Numbered from the stretch's first letter, positions 24,382-32,587 are shown. The stretch is DNA of 64,000 bases from an uncultured Lachnospiraceae bacterium (GCA_910587095.1 CAJUMJ010000009.1:1-64000), one strand, 5' to 3'. Notes: generated from the letters alone by a model not told the origin. Numbers and translations: made by a program.

Positions 24382-25182
24382 TCACATTGATCTCACTCCG
24401 CCTGCTGGTGCCTGCGCCGGTGCTGGTGCTGGTGCCGGTTCCGGATTCCTCGGTATATACTCGGTAAAGGAAAGATTCGGCCCCAGGAACGTCTTAGCAT
24501 GTTTGATGTACTGCTTGTCGGTATGCTTTCTTTCGCACTCCGCCCTGTACGCTTTTGCCGCCGCCAGAATCTCTTCCGCAGAGTACCCCTCATTCCTCCT
24601 GGCCCTATATTTCTTGTACGCCTCTCCCTTATCGGCTTTCTTTGGATAAACGCTCCAGAACTCTTCAAATTCCTTGCCGTGCTTTTCCTCCTGTTCTTCT
24701 TTACGGCTCTTTTTCTCTGGTTCCTTGCTTTCTGGTTTTATTTCGCTAACGTTACCGGTAACATCATCAGTAACGTTACTTTGTTTGTCTCCGGTTGCCT
24801 TTTCTCTTTGTCGTGCTTTGAATCTGGCCTGCCTCTCGCAATTTCCCTTTTTATCTTTGACATAGCGATTGTAATATGACCGCCAGTCTCCCCAATCATG
24901 GAGATATAGCTGGCCGTCAACTTCATCTATCCACCCGGTATCAATCAGGCAGGCAACAACCGCATCACCGTCAACCTCTTTGGAGAGTCCGGCCTGGAAA
25001 GATTGTTTGATATCCTCCCGGTCGGCACTCACCATGAGGCCGTCCATTTCAGCATTATCTATTCCCCAGAGCCACAGACTGACCAGGATTCCAATGGCCT
25101 CATTCTGCGAACATCCAATCGCTTTATATAGACTTCTCAATTTTCCACCTATCAGCTTTTGGTCTACGCTGATCCACGCCAT
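24382..25182 (-). CDS. Phage replication initiator / replisome organizer
   Basis: A 266-residue protein. The N-terminal about 120 residues form a winged-helix-like segment (MAWISVDQKLIGGKLRSLYK; VACLIDTGWIDEVDGQLYLH; DWGDWRSYYNRYVKDKKG). A charged linker follows. The C-terminal module FEEFWSVYPKKADKGEAY, then KYRARRNEGYSAEEILAAA and QYIKHAKTFLGPNLSFTEYI, is common to phage DnaD-like initiators. The Pro/Ala tail (PAPAPAPAQAPAGG) is low complexity. It probably binds the origin, which may lie within or near this gene. Confidence 0.8.
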   Translation of the reverse strand: MAWISVDQKLIGGKLRSLYKAIGCSQNEAIGILVSLWLWGIDNAEMDGLMVSADREDIKQSFQAGLSKEVDGDAVVACLIDTGWIDEVDGQLYLHDWGDWRSYYNRYVKDKKGNCERQARFKARQREKATGDKQSNVTDDVTGNVSEIKPESKEPEKKSRKEEQEEKHGKEFEEFWSVYPKKADKGEAYKKYRARRNEGYSAEEILAAAKAYRAECERKHTDKQYIKHAKTFLGPNLSFTEYIPRNPEPAPAPAPAQAPAGGVRSM

Positions 25183-25215
25183 TTTTCATCACCGCCATTC
25201 TGTGATTTTTTACCG

Positions 25216-26019
25216 TCAAATATCTGCCACCAGGTCAGCAATTCCGATAGGGCCAGTGAGGACTTCCGTCTCTCTACAGTGGTCGCAGCACTCGCACCGG
25301 TCCGGAAGAACTTCTCCGTATTTCACCTGTCTTACCCTCTCGATATTGTGCTCTACCACGCTCATAGCCTCCCGGAGATAATTGTCCTGAACGTGGATAA
25401 CCTTGATATTCGTTGCCTTTTCCTTGCTGGCCCCCGCAATGTAAAACGGCAGGCGTTTACCTGTATTCTGGTAGACAATCTCCTGGTAGACTGCGCCCTG
25501 GATGTCGTACCCCCAATACCTTACAAAATCCAGATAGCCGATATCCCGTACCCATTCCAACTTAGTAAGGGATGCCATAACCTTTAAATCCACGATTGCG
25601 ATTCCCTCCAGGTAGGAATCAATTTTTATTTTCCAGGGAAGTCCGAACAATTCCCCGGCCATGATAACCTGTTTCTGGCCGGACATGTGCGCCATAAAGA
25701 ACTCGTCACGCTCAATGCGGGCGATAATGTCATTTGCCTGCACATAATCCGATTTCAAGCCCTTGTCTCCGGTTTTCTTGAAGATATCCGGGTGCTCTGC
25801 CTTGAACTTATCCAGCGTGCCCTCAAAGTAGGCATCTACATAGCTCCCTACCAGGAGTGCGGTTGTTTCCTCTTCCTCATACACTCCCCTGATCTTATCC
25901 ATGGCGGTGAACTCGCACCCTCTCCGTCCGTATGTTCCCACAAAATCTTTAAACTGTGAGACGGACATATACTCAAAATTGGCCTCTTCCGAATAATAAT
26001 TCTCTGCTGTCAACTGCAT
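25216..26019 (-). CDS. PD-(D/E)XK exonuclease (phage recombination)
   Basis: A 267-residue nuclease placed next to the RecT operon genes. The core shows KIKIDSYLEGIAIVDLKVMA (D...DxK pattern, around residues 130-150), preceded by ALLVGSYVDAYFEGTLDKF (an upstream acidic motif) and followed by YWGYDIQGAVYQEIVYQ (the Q-x-x-x-Y motif). The C-terminal CECCDHCRETEVL cluster could hold a metal or an Fe-S site. It probably makes 3' overhangs for RecT. Confidence 0.75.
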   Translation of the reverse strand: MQLTAENYYSEEANFEYMSVSQFKDFVGTYGRRGCEFTAMDKIRGVYEEEETTALLVGSYVDAYFEGTLDKFKAEHPDIFKKTGDKGLKSDYVQANDIIARIERDEFFMAHMSGQKQVIMAGELFGLPWKIKIDSYLEGIAIVDLKVMASLTKLEWVRDIGYLDFVRYWGYDIQGAVYQEIVYQNTGKRLPFYIAGASKEKATNIKVIHVQDNYLREAMSVVEHNIERVRQVKYGEVLPDRCECCDHCRETEVLTGPIGIADLVADI

Positions 26020-26022
26020 ACT

Positions 26023-27111
26023 CTATACCTCCTGATAAGTCGCACCCGTAAAACGGATGTAGTTCTGAATCTTCGTGATCTGTTCCTGTGTGCCAGTAAT
26101 GATAAGTTTTACAGACCTGCCTCCCGGATATGCTCTTGTCTGCGCCTCCGGCTGTCCCACTTTTGCCGGTTCCTCCCGGTGTGGGATATTTCCAGCCGCA
26201 ACCCCGGCATTTCCGGCATTCTCCGACTGCCCCATTCTGGGCGGCTCCTGTTGGGCTGGTACATTCCCGCCGTTTCCGTGCGCCCCAGGTGCTCCCGCTG
26301 ACGCAACACCCGGTTGCATCATGCCAGCCAGCGATCCGGCAGCATGTGTCATAGTGGACGTTCCAGACGGCATCATACCGGCCTGTTTTTCTTTTTCAGC
26401 ACGTTCCATTTGTTCCCGTGCCATGCGTTCCTGTTCTTCTTTGCGCCTCTGCTCTGCCTCCCGCTTTTTCCGCTCCATTTCCAGGATGCGCTCACGCTGG
26501 GCTTTCAGCTCGTTCATCTTTGCAATGGCTTTCTGCAAAGAGAGGTCAGCTTTATATACTGCCAGCATATCCTCTTCAAATTCGCTGGCAAAAGATTTGA
26601 TTGTGGTGATTTCATCCAGTATCTTCTGGATGCCGTTCTCGATACCCTCCCGCCAACTTTTCTTAGTGGCCGTGGCATTTTCCCACCGTTCATCATAGAT
26701 AGCGATCCTGGCCTTTTCCCTGATATCCTCCGGAAGAGACTCTGACTTTTTATTCCAGTAGTCCATGATTTCTTTCCTGGCCGCCTCTTTCCGGCGCCTC
26801 TCATAGTCCTGAACCTGGTCATTGATTGCATTGATCGGCTTTTCAATCAGAGCGATAAGCTCCTTTGCCTGGGATTCTATAATCGCATACGGCTCCAGGC
26901 ACTTATCCTTGACCTCTTTCTGGCGTTCCTTGATAGCCGCCGAGAGTTTTCTGAGTGTGGCAACATCACTCTTTGCCGTCTTGATTGTGGCGTCCGTATA
27001 GGCTGTAGTCCGGTATACTTCCAGCCCGTCCTCCAAAACCTGTTTGATCTCTTCAAAGTTCCATGAAACCTTTCCCGGCTCCTGCTTTACTACTACGCTA
27101 ATCTCATTCAT
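26023..27111 (-). CDS. DUF1351-type coiled-coil phage protein
   Basis: A 362-residue protein of the DUF1351 type (KQVLEDGLEVYRTTAYTDAT; KTAKSDVATLRKLSAAIKER; QVQDYERRRKEAARKEIMDY). A long charged coiled coil runs through KMNELKAQRERILEMERKKR, then a Gly/Pro/Gln-rich linker. It ends in a small folded C-terminal segment (VKLIITGTQEQITKIQNYI). Members are always found between RecT and a nuclease gene and are thought to assist single-strand annealing; biochemical function is not established. Confidence 0.75.
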   Translation of the reverse strand: MNEISVVVKQEPGKVSWNFEEIKQVLEDGLEVYRTTAYTDATIKTAKSDVATLRKLSAAIKERQKEVKDKCLEPYAIIESQAKELIALIEKPINAINDQVQDYERRRKEAARKEIMDYWNKKSESLPEDIREKARIAIYDERWENATATKKSWREGIENGIQKILDEITTIKSFASEFEEDMLAVYKADLSLQKAIAKMNELKAQRERILEMERKKREAEQRRKEEQERMAREQMERAEKEKQAGMMPSGTSTMTHAAGSLAGMMQPGVASAGAPGAHGNGGNVPAQQEPPRMGQSENAGNAGVAAGNIPHREEPAKVGQPEAQTRAYPGGRSVKLIITGTQEQITKIQNYIRFTGATYQEV

Positions 27112-27128
27112 CCTGTTATCCTCCTATC

Positions 27129-28082
27129 CTACGCAAACGGTAGTTCATCTTCGATCTCGTCCGAAATGGAAAAATTGGGATCATAGCCCCCGCCGTTTCC
27201 GTATCCCTGCTGCTGTTCAAACTGCATAAATTCCTCTTCATACTGGTTTTGCGCCTGCTGTACGGGAACCGGCTGTTTTCCCTGTTTCTGCGCCTGCGCT
27301 CTTTTGATCTGTTCCATTACATCAATCGGAGCGCCGTTATCCGGCAATGCCGCCTGTGTGGTTCCGGATATCTGCATATTCTCAAATGTCACATCCCCTC
27401 CGTCCTCAAAAGCAATCCTCTGTTCGATATTGTCAAAATCCAGATCAATCAACTTGCAAAGGCGCCGGAGTACGGTTTTTTTATACATTTCTCCGGGAGA
27501 GTTTTTCCATGCCGGGCTGTCTTTTGCCTTTGAGTAATTGTTCCTGACATTTTCTATGTCCTCTGCGCTCATGGTGTCGTACATCATAGATCCGTCTCTG
27601 TAAACCACGATTGCAAAAGCCCCTCTCATGGGTGCGTTTGAAAACGGCTGCGGTTTGAAATGAACTTTCTGCTCTCCGCTCTCAACCTCTTCCACAAAGA
27701 AATCACCGTCACGAACCACCTTAGCAAAGATATCTTTAATCGGATTTTTGCTGTACTTTTTGCACAGCTTAATCTCGCCTTTATAGTCCGTTTGAAACTG
27801 CATATTTCCCCCATAGGGGATTGCGTAACATTCTCCATTGAAGAAATCGAGCCCCAGGTACGCCCCTTTTGCCAGACATACAGGAATCGTTTTCACATCC
27901 ACTTTTGCGAGCTGGTCTTTTTTCTTGCTGTCTCTCAACATATCCTGAATCACTGTAATACAGTTCAGGATAAACCTCTCTCGGTTGAATCCGGCCGGTA
28001 GAGCCTCTTTGTGCTTTCCCAGCTCCGATATGAGGCCGTTCTGAATGGAATCCAGATATTGTGCTGTTGTCATTTGCGCCAC
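27129..28082 (-). CDS. recT: RecT-family single-strand annealing protein
   Basis: 317 residues from GTG (AGGAGG at 9 nt). The RecT core is typical: FILNCITVIQDMLRDSKKKD, VCLAKGAYLGLDFFNGECYA, IPYGGNMQFQTDYKGEIKLC, GEMYKKTVLRRLCKLID. It pairs complementary strands during recombination-dependent replication. The last 40 residues are Gln/Gly-rich and end EIEDELPFA, close to the acidic SSB C-terminal tip (DDDLPF) but with one extra residue. No SSB gene is seen nearby. Partners are the nuclease and DUF1351-type protein downstream. Confidence 0.88.
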   Translation of the reverse strand: MAQMTTAQYLDSIQNGLISELGKHKEALPAGFNRERFILNCITVIQDMLRDSKKKDQLAKVDVKTIPVCLAKGAYLGLDFFNGECYAIPYGGNMQFQTDYKGEIKLCKKYSKNPIKDIFAKVVRDGDFFVEEVESGEQKVHFKPQPFSNAPMRGAFAIVVYRDGSMMYDTMSAEDIENVRNNYSKAKDSPAWKNSPGEMYKKTVLRRLCKLIDLDFDNIEQRIAFEDGGDVTFENMQISGTTQAALPDNGAPIDVMEQIKRAQAQKQGKQPVPVQQAQNQYEEEFMQFEQQQGYGNGGGYDPNFSISDEIEDELPFA

Positions 28083-28096
28083 GCCTCTTTACCTCC

Positions 28097-28327
28097 TTAA
28101 AAAATATCTTGTATCTGCATCATGGCTATGCTGTATGTATTGATAGCCCTCCTGATGTGCCACTCCTTAATCACATCCGGCAGTAGAAGCGGCAGATAGC
28201 TTTCATCACGCCCGGCAGTTTTCGCTTTCCTCCTGGCATATTCGATAAGCCCCTGGAATGTATCATCATCCACCTTATATCCGTCTGCCTCTGCTTTTTC
28301 CCGGATGCCCTGATAGTCAGTATTCAT
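28097..28327 (-). CDS. Small phage protein of unknown function
   Basis: A 76-residue helical protein (MNTDYQGIREKAEADGYKVD; TFQGLIEYARRKAKTAG; LPLLLPDVIKEWHIRRAIN). The stop-start arrangement overlaps the upstream membrane protein by 11 nt; ribosome binding site GGAGG. The family is not recognised. It sits directly before recT and may be an anti-recombination or host-control factor, but nothing in the sequence shows this. Confidence 0.6.
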   Translation of the reverse strand: MNTDYQGIREKAEADGYKVDDDTFQGLIEYARRKAKTAGRDESYLPLLLPDVIKEWHIRRAINTYSIAMMQIQDIF

Positions 28328-28505
28328 TCAGAATATCCTCCGCCACTGACTTCACAACCGCTTTTACGGTGACTAAAAGAGGAATAACCAGCCACTCCCC
28401 GCCGACCGCTATGTAGCCCCTTTCCTGGTAGGCCACCCTGACGCATACAGCAGTCAGTATCAGTCCAACCGTAAGCAAAAGCCAGTTTTTCAAAATGATT
28501 TTCAT
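28317..28505 (-). CDS. Small membrane protein
   Basis: 62 residues with an N-terminal transmembrane helix WLLLTVGLILTAVCVRVA and a second hydrophobic stretch WLVIPLLVTVKAVVKSVAE. The first five residues are positively charged (MKIILK). Ribosome binding site AGGAGG. It follows the SleB-like hydrolase gene. The pairing recalls a lytic or injection-associated couple, but the position is early, so a cell-envelope role in lysogens is also possible. Confidence 0.55.
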   Translation of the reverse strand: MKIILKNWLLLTVGLILTAVCVRVAYQERGYIAVGGEWLVIPLLVTVKAVVKSVAEDILNEY

Positions 28506-28513
28506 TGTGCCTC

Positions 28514-29113
28514 CTACTTGTAAAACTTGTGATTGCCCTCCCGGAAGAGAAATTCAAGATTTCTGCTGTGCCAGCTATCCGCACCGGCATTTTCAAAATA
28601 CATGGCTCCCATGCTTTCATCCCAGCCGCCCTCTATAAGCTCCAGCGCCGCCAGACAATCATCATCCGGAACCGTGGAATAGTATCTCCCGTCCAGCACC
28701 GGCGAATATTGCCTATCCTGGAATACAACCTCTGATACCGTGTCAGGAAATTCATCAGACCGTACCCTGTTGACTACGGACAGCATCACCAGGGCTTTTC
28801 CCTCCGTGCTCTCACCCCCTGCCTCCGACATGGCAAGTTTCAGCAAAATCTCCTCGTCTGCGGCATCCAGGCTCATGGCCGGTTCCGGCTCCGGCTCCCC
28901 GGTTTCCTCTTCCTGTATGACGTAGATAACCGGCTCCGGTGTTTCAGTCGGTTCCGGTTCTGCAGGTGTCTCCGGTGTTTCCGCCTCTATGTCTGCCACC
29001 ATATCCAGGTGATCCGCCTCCCTCTCTTCCTGGGCTATCCCTTTCATGGTAAGAACCAGGCTCAACGTTGCCGCACATATGGACGCCAGCTTCAGGATAT
29101 CTTTACACCGCAT
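28514..29113 (-). CDS. SleB-like cell wall hydrolase with membrane anchor
   Basis: 199 residues. An N-terminal signal or anchor (ILKLASICAATLSLVLTMKG) is followed by a Pro/Glu-rich linker (TPETPAEPEPTETPEPV) and a C-terminal hydrolase domain with ILLKLAMSEAGGESTEGKA, VLDGRYYSTVPD and GAMYFENAGADSWHSR, the pattern of spore cortex-lytic enzyme-type (SleB) glycosidases; the E in SEAGGE is the likely catalytic acid. It lies in the early block, not in a lysis cassette, which is unusual. The host genome carries a similar protein at 62.7-63.4 kb. Confidence 0.75.
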   Translation of the reverse strand: MRCKDILKLASICAATLSLVLTMKGIAQEEREADHLDMVADIEAETPETPAEPEPTETPEPVIYVIQEEETGEPEPEPAMSLDAADEEILLKLAMSEAGGESTEGKALVMLSVVNRVRSDEFPDTVSEVVFQDRQYSPVLDGRYYSTVPDDDCLAALELIEGGWDESMGAMYFENAGADSWHSRNLEFLFREGNHKFYK

Positions 29114-29255
29114 GACTGAAATCCTCCATAATGGGAGAGGCGAATATGCTTAAATCAATATCCGGGTATTCCTCTATTGCTTTCAGCAGATCGGCGTCCG
29201 TTGTGATTCCATATTCTTTTTCCATGATCTCACGCAATCTATCAACGAGTGCCAT
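29103..29255 (-). CDS. Small phage protein, 50 aa
   Basis: MALVDRLREIMEKEYGITTD followed by ADLLKAIEEYPDIDLSIF. The ATG at 29253-29255 has AAAGGAG 7 nt upstream; the longer frame to 29372 has no site and would overlap the XRE gene. Small acidic helical protein, function unknown. Stop overlaps the SleB-like gene by 11 nt. Confidence 0.6.
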   Translation of the reverse strand: MALVDRLREIMEKEYGITTDADLLKAIEEYPDIDLSIFASPIMEDFSHAV

Positions 29256-29760
29256 TCCCACCGCTCCTTTCCGTGATTTTTTCAGCAAACATCCGGAGCT
29301 CCGATATTGTCTTTGCCAGGGAGTCGAGATTCCGCATGATGCCGTCAAACTCTTCCCTCTCGTTTTCATCAATCTTTCCGTCCGCCGCTATGCTTAGTAG
29401 CTGCTTTTTCATGCTCTGGATTTCTTCATCATCCAGGTCATTCAGGAGCCGGACCGTCACGCTCGCCAGACCGTCAATCTCCGTGGCGACTGGTAATTGC
29501 TTTCCTATCGGACATTCTCTTTTGCAGTAGAGGTTTTTAAGCTGGGGGGAATTGTAAAGGTCGGCCATCATAACCACAATGTCAACCGGAACTGCCTTAG
29601 TTATCCCCAGCTCGTAATTTGACAGTGTGGATGTGGATATCCCCAGAAGTTCCGCTGCGCTTTCCCGGCTCCTTAGCTTATCGTTGTATTTTGCCGCCTC
29701 TTCCCTACAGGCACGGTATATATTTCCCATGCAATTCATACAACCATTCTCCATGTTCAT
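29242..29760 (-). CDS. XRE-family regulator with cysteine cluster
   Basis: 172 residues. After a Cys-rich start (CMNCMGNIYRACREEA) the XRE domain reads SRESAAELLGISTSTLSNYE then LGITKAVPVDIVVMMADLYN. A second cluster (NLYCKRECPIGKQLP) follows and could bind zinc with the first. The C-terminal half is helical (QSMKKQLLSIAADGKIDENE). This is a common clostridial prophage early protein found just after the Cro-like gene. Ribosome binding site GGAGGG. Confidence 0.72.
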   Translation of the reverse strand: MNMENGCMNCMGNIYRACREEAAKYNDKLRSRESAAELLGISTSTLSNYELGITKAVPVDIVVMMADLYNSPQLKNLYCKRECPIGKQLPVATEIDGLASVTVRLLNDLDDEEIQSMKKQLLSIAADGKIDENEREEFDGIMRNLDSLAKTISELRMFAEKITERSGGNGTR

Positions 29761-29786
29761 TTACCCTCCGTTGCCGTATAATTTAC

Positions 29787-29996
29787 TTAGACCTGTAATT
29801 CAGCTCCTACATCCGGTATATGCAGATAATCACTGATTTTTTTTACGGCAATGGGGCTTGTTACCCGGCCATTCAGAATCGAGGTAACATAAGACCTTGT
29901 CAGATTCAATTTATCTGCAAGCTCTATGATGCTTATGTCCTGCTGAATCATAGCGATCTTTGCGCTTTTGCACCAGGGAGACAGTTTCCTTGCCAT
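29787..29996 (-). CDS. Cro-like helix-turn-helix repressor
   Basis: 69 residues, almost entirely one HTH domain: SAKIAMIQQDISIIELADKL followed by NLTRSYVTSILNGRVTSPIA. First gene of the leftward early operon; its ribosome binding site is AAAGGAGG. It lies opposite the CI-like gene across the operator region and probably competes for the same operators to lock lytic growth. Small size and position fit Cro. An alternative is an excisionase-type regulator. Confidence 0.75.
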   Translation of the reverse strand: MARKLSPWCKSAKIAMIQQDISIIELADKLNLTRSYVTSILNGRVTSPIAVKKISDYLHIPDVGAELQV

Positions 29997-30077
29997 TGTG
30001 TAGCCTCCTTTCCTTTTACTTTACTTTTGTTCACTTTTGCGTTAAAATAAAATGAGTTTGATTTTGTTTTTGCGTTT

Positions 30078-30106
30078 TTGTTTCATTCTCAATTTTATTC
30101 TATATT
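30078..30106 (+). promoter_or_regulatory. Probable repressor promoter (rightward)
   Basis: Plus strand: -35 TTGTTT (30078-30083), 17-bp spacer, -10 TATATT (30101-30106). The predicted start lies just before the palindromic operator, which would allow autorepression of the CI-like gene. Confidence 0.55.
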
Positions 30107-30110
30107 TTAT

Positions 30111-30139
30111 ACTATAACGCATTATTATGCGTTGGTCAA
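30111..30139 (-). promoter_or_regulatory. Early (leftward) prophage promoter
   Basis: Minus strand: -35 TTGACC (30134-30139), 17-bp spacer, -10 TATAGT (30111-30116). The spacer is filled by the inverted repeat at 30116-30133, so a bound repressor would exclude RNA polymerase. It drives the Cro-like gene and the early operon. Confidence 0.78.
30116..30133. promoter_or_regulatory. Palindromic repressor operator
   Basis: AACGCAT-TATT-ATGCGTT, a perfect 7-bp inverted repeat. More GCGTT half-sites occur nearby (around 30036, 30072 and 30159), suggesting additional weaker operators in the divergent region. Confidence 0.7.
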
Positions 30140-30178
30140 GTATAAAATTTAGTTTTCTGCGTTCACTGGGGAGGATAT

Positions 30179-30520
30179 ATGTTTTACGATAATATTTGTA
30201 AGATTTGTAAAGACAAGGGCACTACGCCCACCACCATACTAAAAGAACTTGGATATAGTACCGGAAACGTTACTCAATGGAAAAAAGGTTCTGTTCCCAA
30301 CGTAGAATTATGCGTTGCTATTGCTCGTCACCTTGGCATAACGCTCGATTACCTTGTTACGCTTTCTACGTCAGTTCAGGATAATTCTTTGTCTGAATCC
30401 GACCAGGAATGGCTAGATATCATTTGCCGGATTCCGGCAGACAAACAGGAAATGTGCAAGGACTTTTTGCGTACTCACATGGTAATTCCAGAAAAGTATG
30501 CTGACGAGAAAAAAGCATAG
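30179..30520 (+). CDS. CI-like phage repressor (XRE family)
   Basis: 113 residues from ATG with GGGGAGG upstream. The XRE domain is ICKDKGTTPTTILKELGYST then NVTQWKKGSVPNVELCVAIA, followed by HLGITLDYLVTLS. The short C-terminal part (SDQEWLDIICRIPADKQEMC) lacks the Ser/Lys protease dyad of LexA-type repressors, so induction by self-cleavage is not expected. Divergent from the Cro-like gene; probably maintains lysogeny by binding the AACGCAT palindrome. Confidence 0.8.
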   Translation: MFYDNICKICKDKGTTPTTILKELGYSTGNVTQWKKGSVPNVELCVAIARHLGITLDYLVTLSTSVQDNSLSESDQEWLDIICRIPADKQEMCKDFLRTHMVIPEKYADEKKA

Positions 30521-30580
30521 TCAATAATGAATACTTAGAATGGCGGCGCAGAAACAATAAATCAGAATAGGGGGTATCTT

Positions 30581-30766
30581 ATGGGAAATCAGGAAACCGG
30601 AAGAAAAATCATGATCGATCTGCTGAACAATCCAGCCGGAGACCAGTACGCATACGTTATGGAACTTCAAAGATTGCTGATGTGCTACCAGGTTGCAAGC
30701 CCAGACGATAGAAATGTGGTGTGGGCCGCACTCAACAAATACGCCAGCAAAATAGACAAGATATAG
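30581..30766 (+). CDS. Small prophage protein, 61 aa
   Basis: MGNQETGRKIMIDLLNNPAG followed by DQYAYVMELQRLLMCYQVAS. Helical, no recognised family. It lies between the repressor and the serine recombinase on the same strand and is followed at once by a strong terminator, which would separate it from the recombinase. The upstream GGGGG-type site is modest. It could be a recombination directionality factor or an immunity accessory; position is the only hint. Confidence 0.6.
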   Translation: MGNQETGRKIMIDLLNNPAGDQYAYVMELQRLLMCYQVASPDDRNVVWAALNKYASKIDKI

Positions 30767-30785
30767 CCCCGTGCAGGGGCTTTTT
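30765..30785 (+). terminator. Intrinsic terminator after the repressor unit
   Basis: AGCCCC-GTGCA-GGGGCT followed by TTTTT, directly after the 61-aa ORF stop. It may reduce recombinase transcription in lysogens. Confidence 0.75.
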
Positions 30786-30806
30786 CTCTTTGGAGGATAA
30801 AATTAT

Positions 30807-32549
30807 ATGTCAAGAAATAGAAAGACCGTAAAATCGAAATCTGGGCTTTCCAGGGCAAAGAAAGTGGCTATCTATATCCGTGTATCTACCATGCACCAGA
30901 TTGACAAGGATTCTCTGCCTATGCAGCGCAAAGACCTGATAGCCTATGCGGAGTTGATTCTGGGGATAAGCGAGTATGAGATATTCGAGGATGCCGGTTA
31001 TTCAGGAAAGAACACCGACCGGCCAGCCTTTCAGGATATGATGTACCGCATCCGCAACGGTGAGTTTTCTCATGTGCTTGTCTGGAAAATAGACCGCATT
31101 TCCCGTAACCTGCTGGACTTTGCGGAAATGTACGAGGAACTACAGGAGCTCCGTGTTGTCTTTGTCAGCAAAAACGAGCAATTTGATACCTCCACGGCCA
31201 TAGGTGAGGCTATGCTCAAAATCATCCTGGTATTTGCGGAGCTTGAAAGAAATATGACGTCCGAGCGTGTGACCGCCGCCATGATATCCAGGGCCAGTAA
31301 CGGCCAGTGGAACGGCGGGCGGATTCCCTTTGGCTATGACTATGATCCTGAATCTGGGGAGTTTTCTATCCGGGAGGACGAGGCCCAGGTCTGCCAGATA
31401 TTGAAAGATGATTACCTGGAAAACAAATCCCTGACGCATACATCCCGGCTCCTGAATGAGCGTGGGTATAAAACCAGGGCCGGTGTAGAGTGGTCTCCTA
31501 CTGCGGTGTGGATAATTGCATCCAGTCCTTTCTATGCTGGGATATACAGATACAACCGGTACAAAGGAACCGAACACCGCACCGAAAACCCGGAGGATGA
31601 ATGGGTAATGGTGCCGAACCACCACCCGGCGATATTTACCACGGAAGAATATGAGGTTATGGCAAGTATGTTGAAAGACAATTCCAGGAGCTTCTCAAAT
31701 TACACCGACCGGCAGCATACCTCTTCAAAGGTGCATCTTTTCTCTGGGATTGCGTACTGCGGGAAATGCGGAAACAAAATGGTCTCTACTCCTGGAAAGC
31801 TAAGTGTTGACGGCTACCGCCCGTCTAACTACTCATGCCCTAAAAGGCGAAAAACCAAAGAATGTGACAATCAGACTGTAAATGATAGCGTTCTGGGTGA
31901 ATTTGTGATAAATTACATCCTTAACATGCTAAACGCCAAAAAGGAATTTTCCGGCATCAATTCTCCTGGGGAACTGGAAAAGCGGCTCCTTTTTGGCAGC
32001 ACGTTCTCCGGTGTGGAACATATAGAGGAAAACGGGCTCCATGAGTTTTATAATCTCCTGGCCAGGTACGGCTCCGACAACTCCTACAGCTTTTCAATCC
32101 GCAGGCCCAGGAAAAAGAAAGCCGCCGTTTCCCCGGAAGTAGAACAACTCCGCAAGGAAAAGGAACGCCAGGAGCGGGCTATGCAGAGGCTCCAGGAGCT
32201 CTATCTGTATTCTGAATCTGCAATGTCAGAAAAAGACTTCATCATCCGGAAATCAGAAATATCAAAGCGCCTGGGTGATGTAAGCGCAAAACTCGGCCTT
32301 GTCTCCCGTGGCACTGAATCCTCTCTGTCAGACGAGGATTTTATCAAACAGGCAAGTCACCTGCTCATATCCAGGCAACTAGCCGAGAGGAAATATATCT
32401 ACTTCAAAGAATTTGCAAAATCGGTATCTCCGGAAATCCTGAAAACCTACCTCGATACCATTCTGGATTCCGTGACGCTCACGGACGGGCATGTGGAATC
32501 AATCATATTCAGGAACGGGCTCACCCATAAATTCATATACAAGGCATAA
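30807..32549 (+). CDS. Large serine recombinase (prophage integrase)
   Basis: 580 residues with GGAGG upstream. N-terminal resolvase domain: VAIYIRVSTMHQIDKDSLPM with the nucleophile Ser at about 27, DAGYSGKNTDRPAFQDMM, then VLVWKIDRISRNLLDF. The recombinase domain follows (SRLLNERGYKTRAGVEWSPT; ASSPFYAGIYRYNRYKG). A zinc ribbon is formed by YCGKCGNKM and YSCPKRRKTKECDN, and a coiled coil (EQLRKEKERQERAMQRLQEL) by the C-terminal third. It integrates the prophage DNA by attP x attB exchange. Its stop lies about 75 bp from the queA 3' end. Confidence 0.93.
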   Translation: MSRNRKTVKSKSGLSRAKKVAIYIRVSTMHQIDKDSLPMQRKDLIAYAELILGISEYEIFEDAGYSGKNTDRPAFQDMMYRIRNGEFSHVLVWKIDRISRNLLDFAEMYEELQELRVVFVSKNEQFDTSTAIGEAMLKIILVFAELERNMTSERVTAAMISRASNGQWNGGRIPFGYDYDPESGEFSIREDEAQVCQILKDDYLENKSLTHTSRLLNERGYKTRAGVEWSPTAVWIIASSPFYAGIYRYNRYKGTEHRTENPEDEWVMVPNHHPAIFTTEEYEVMASMLKDNSRSFSNYTDRQHTSSKVHLFSGIAYCGKCGNKMVSTPGKLSVDGYRPSNYSCPKRRKTKECDNQTVNDSVLGEFVINYILNMLNAKKEFSGINSPGELEKRLLFGSTFSGVEHIEENGLHEFYNLLARYGSDNSYSFSIRRPRKKKAAVSPEVEQLRKEKERQERAMQRLQELYLYSESAMSEKDFIIRKSEISKRLGDVSAKLGLVSRGTESSLSDEDFIKQASHLLISRQLAERKYIYFKEFAKSVSPEILKTYLDTILDSVTLTDGHVESIIFRNGLTHKFIYKA

Positions 32550-32553
32550 GATA

Positions 32554-32587
32554 AGCCGGTAGGGATTCACCCTCCGGCTCTCTTTTT
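32554..32587 (+). terminator. Intrinsic terminator of the recombinase
   Basis: AGCCGG ... CCGGCT stem with an inner AGGG/CCCT pairing, followed by CTCTTTTT on the plus strand. Confidence 0.7.

Noticed and set aside
29256..29372. Longer start for the 50-aa early protein
   Set aside because: No ribosome binding site and deep overlap with the XRE gene.
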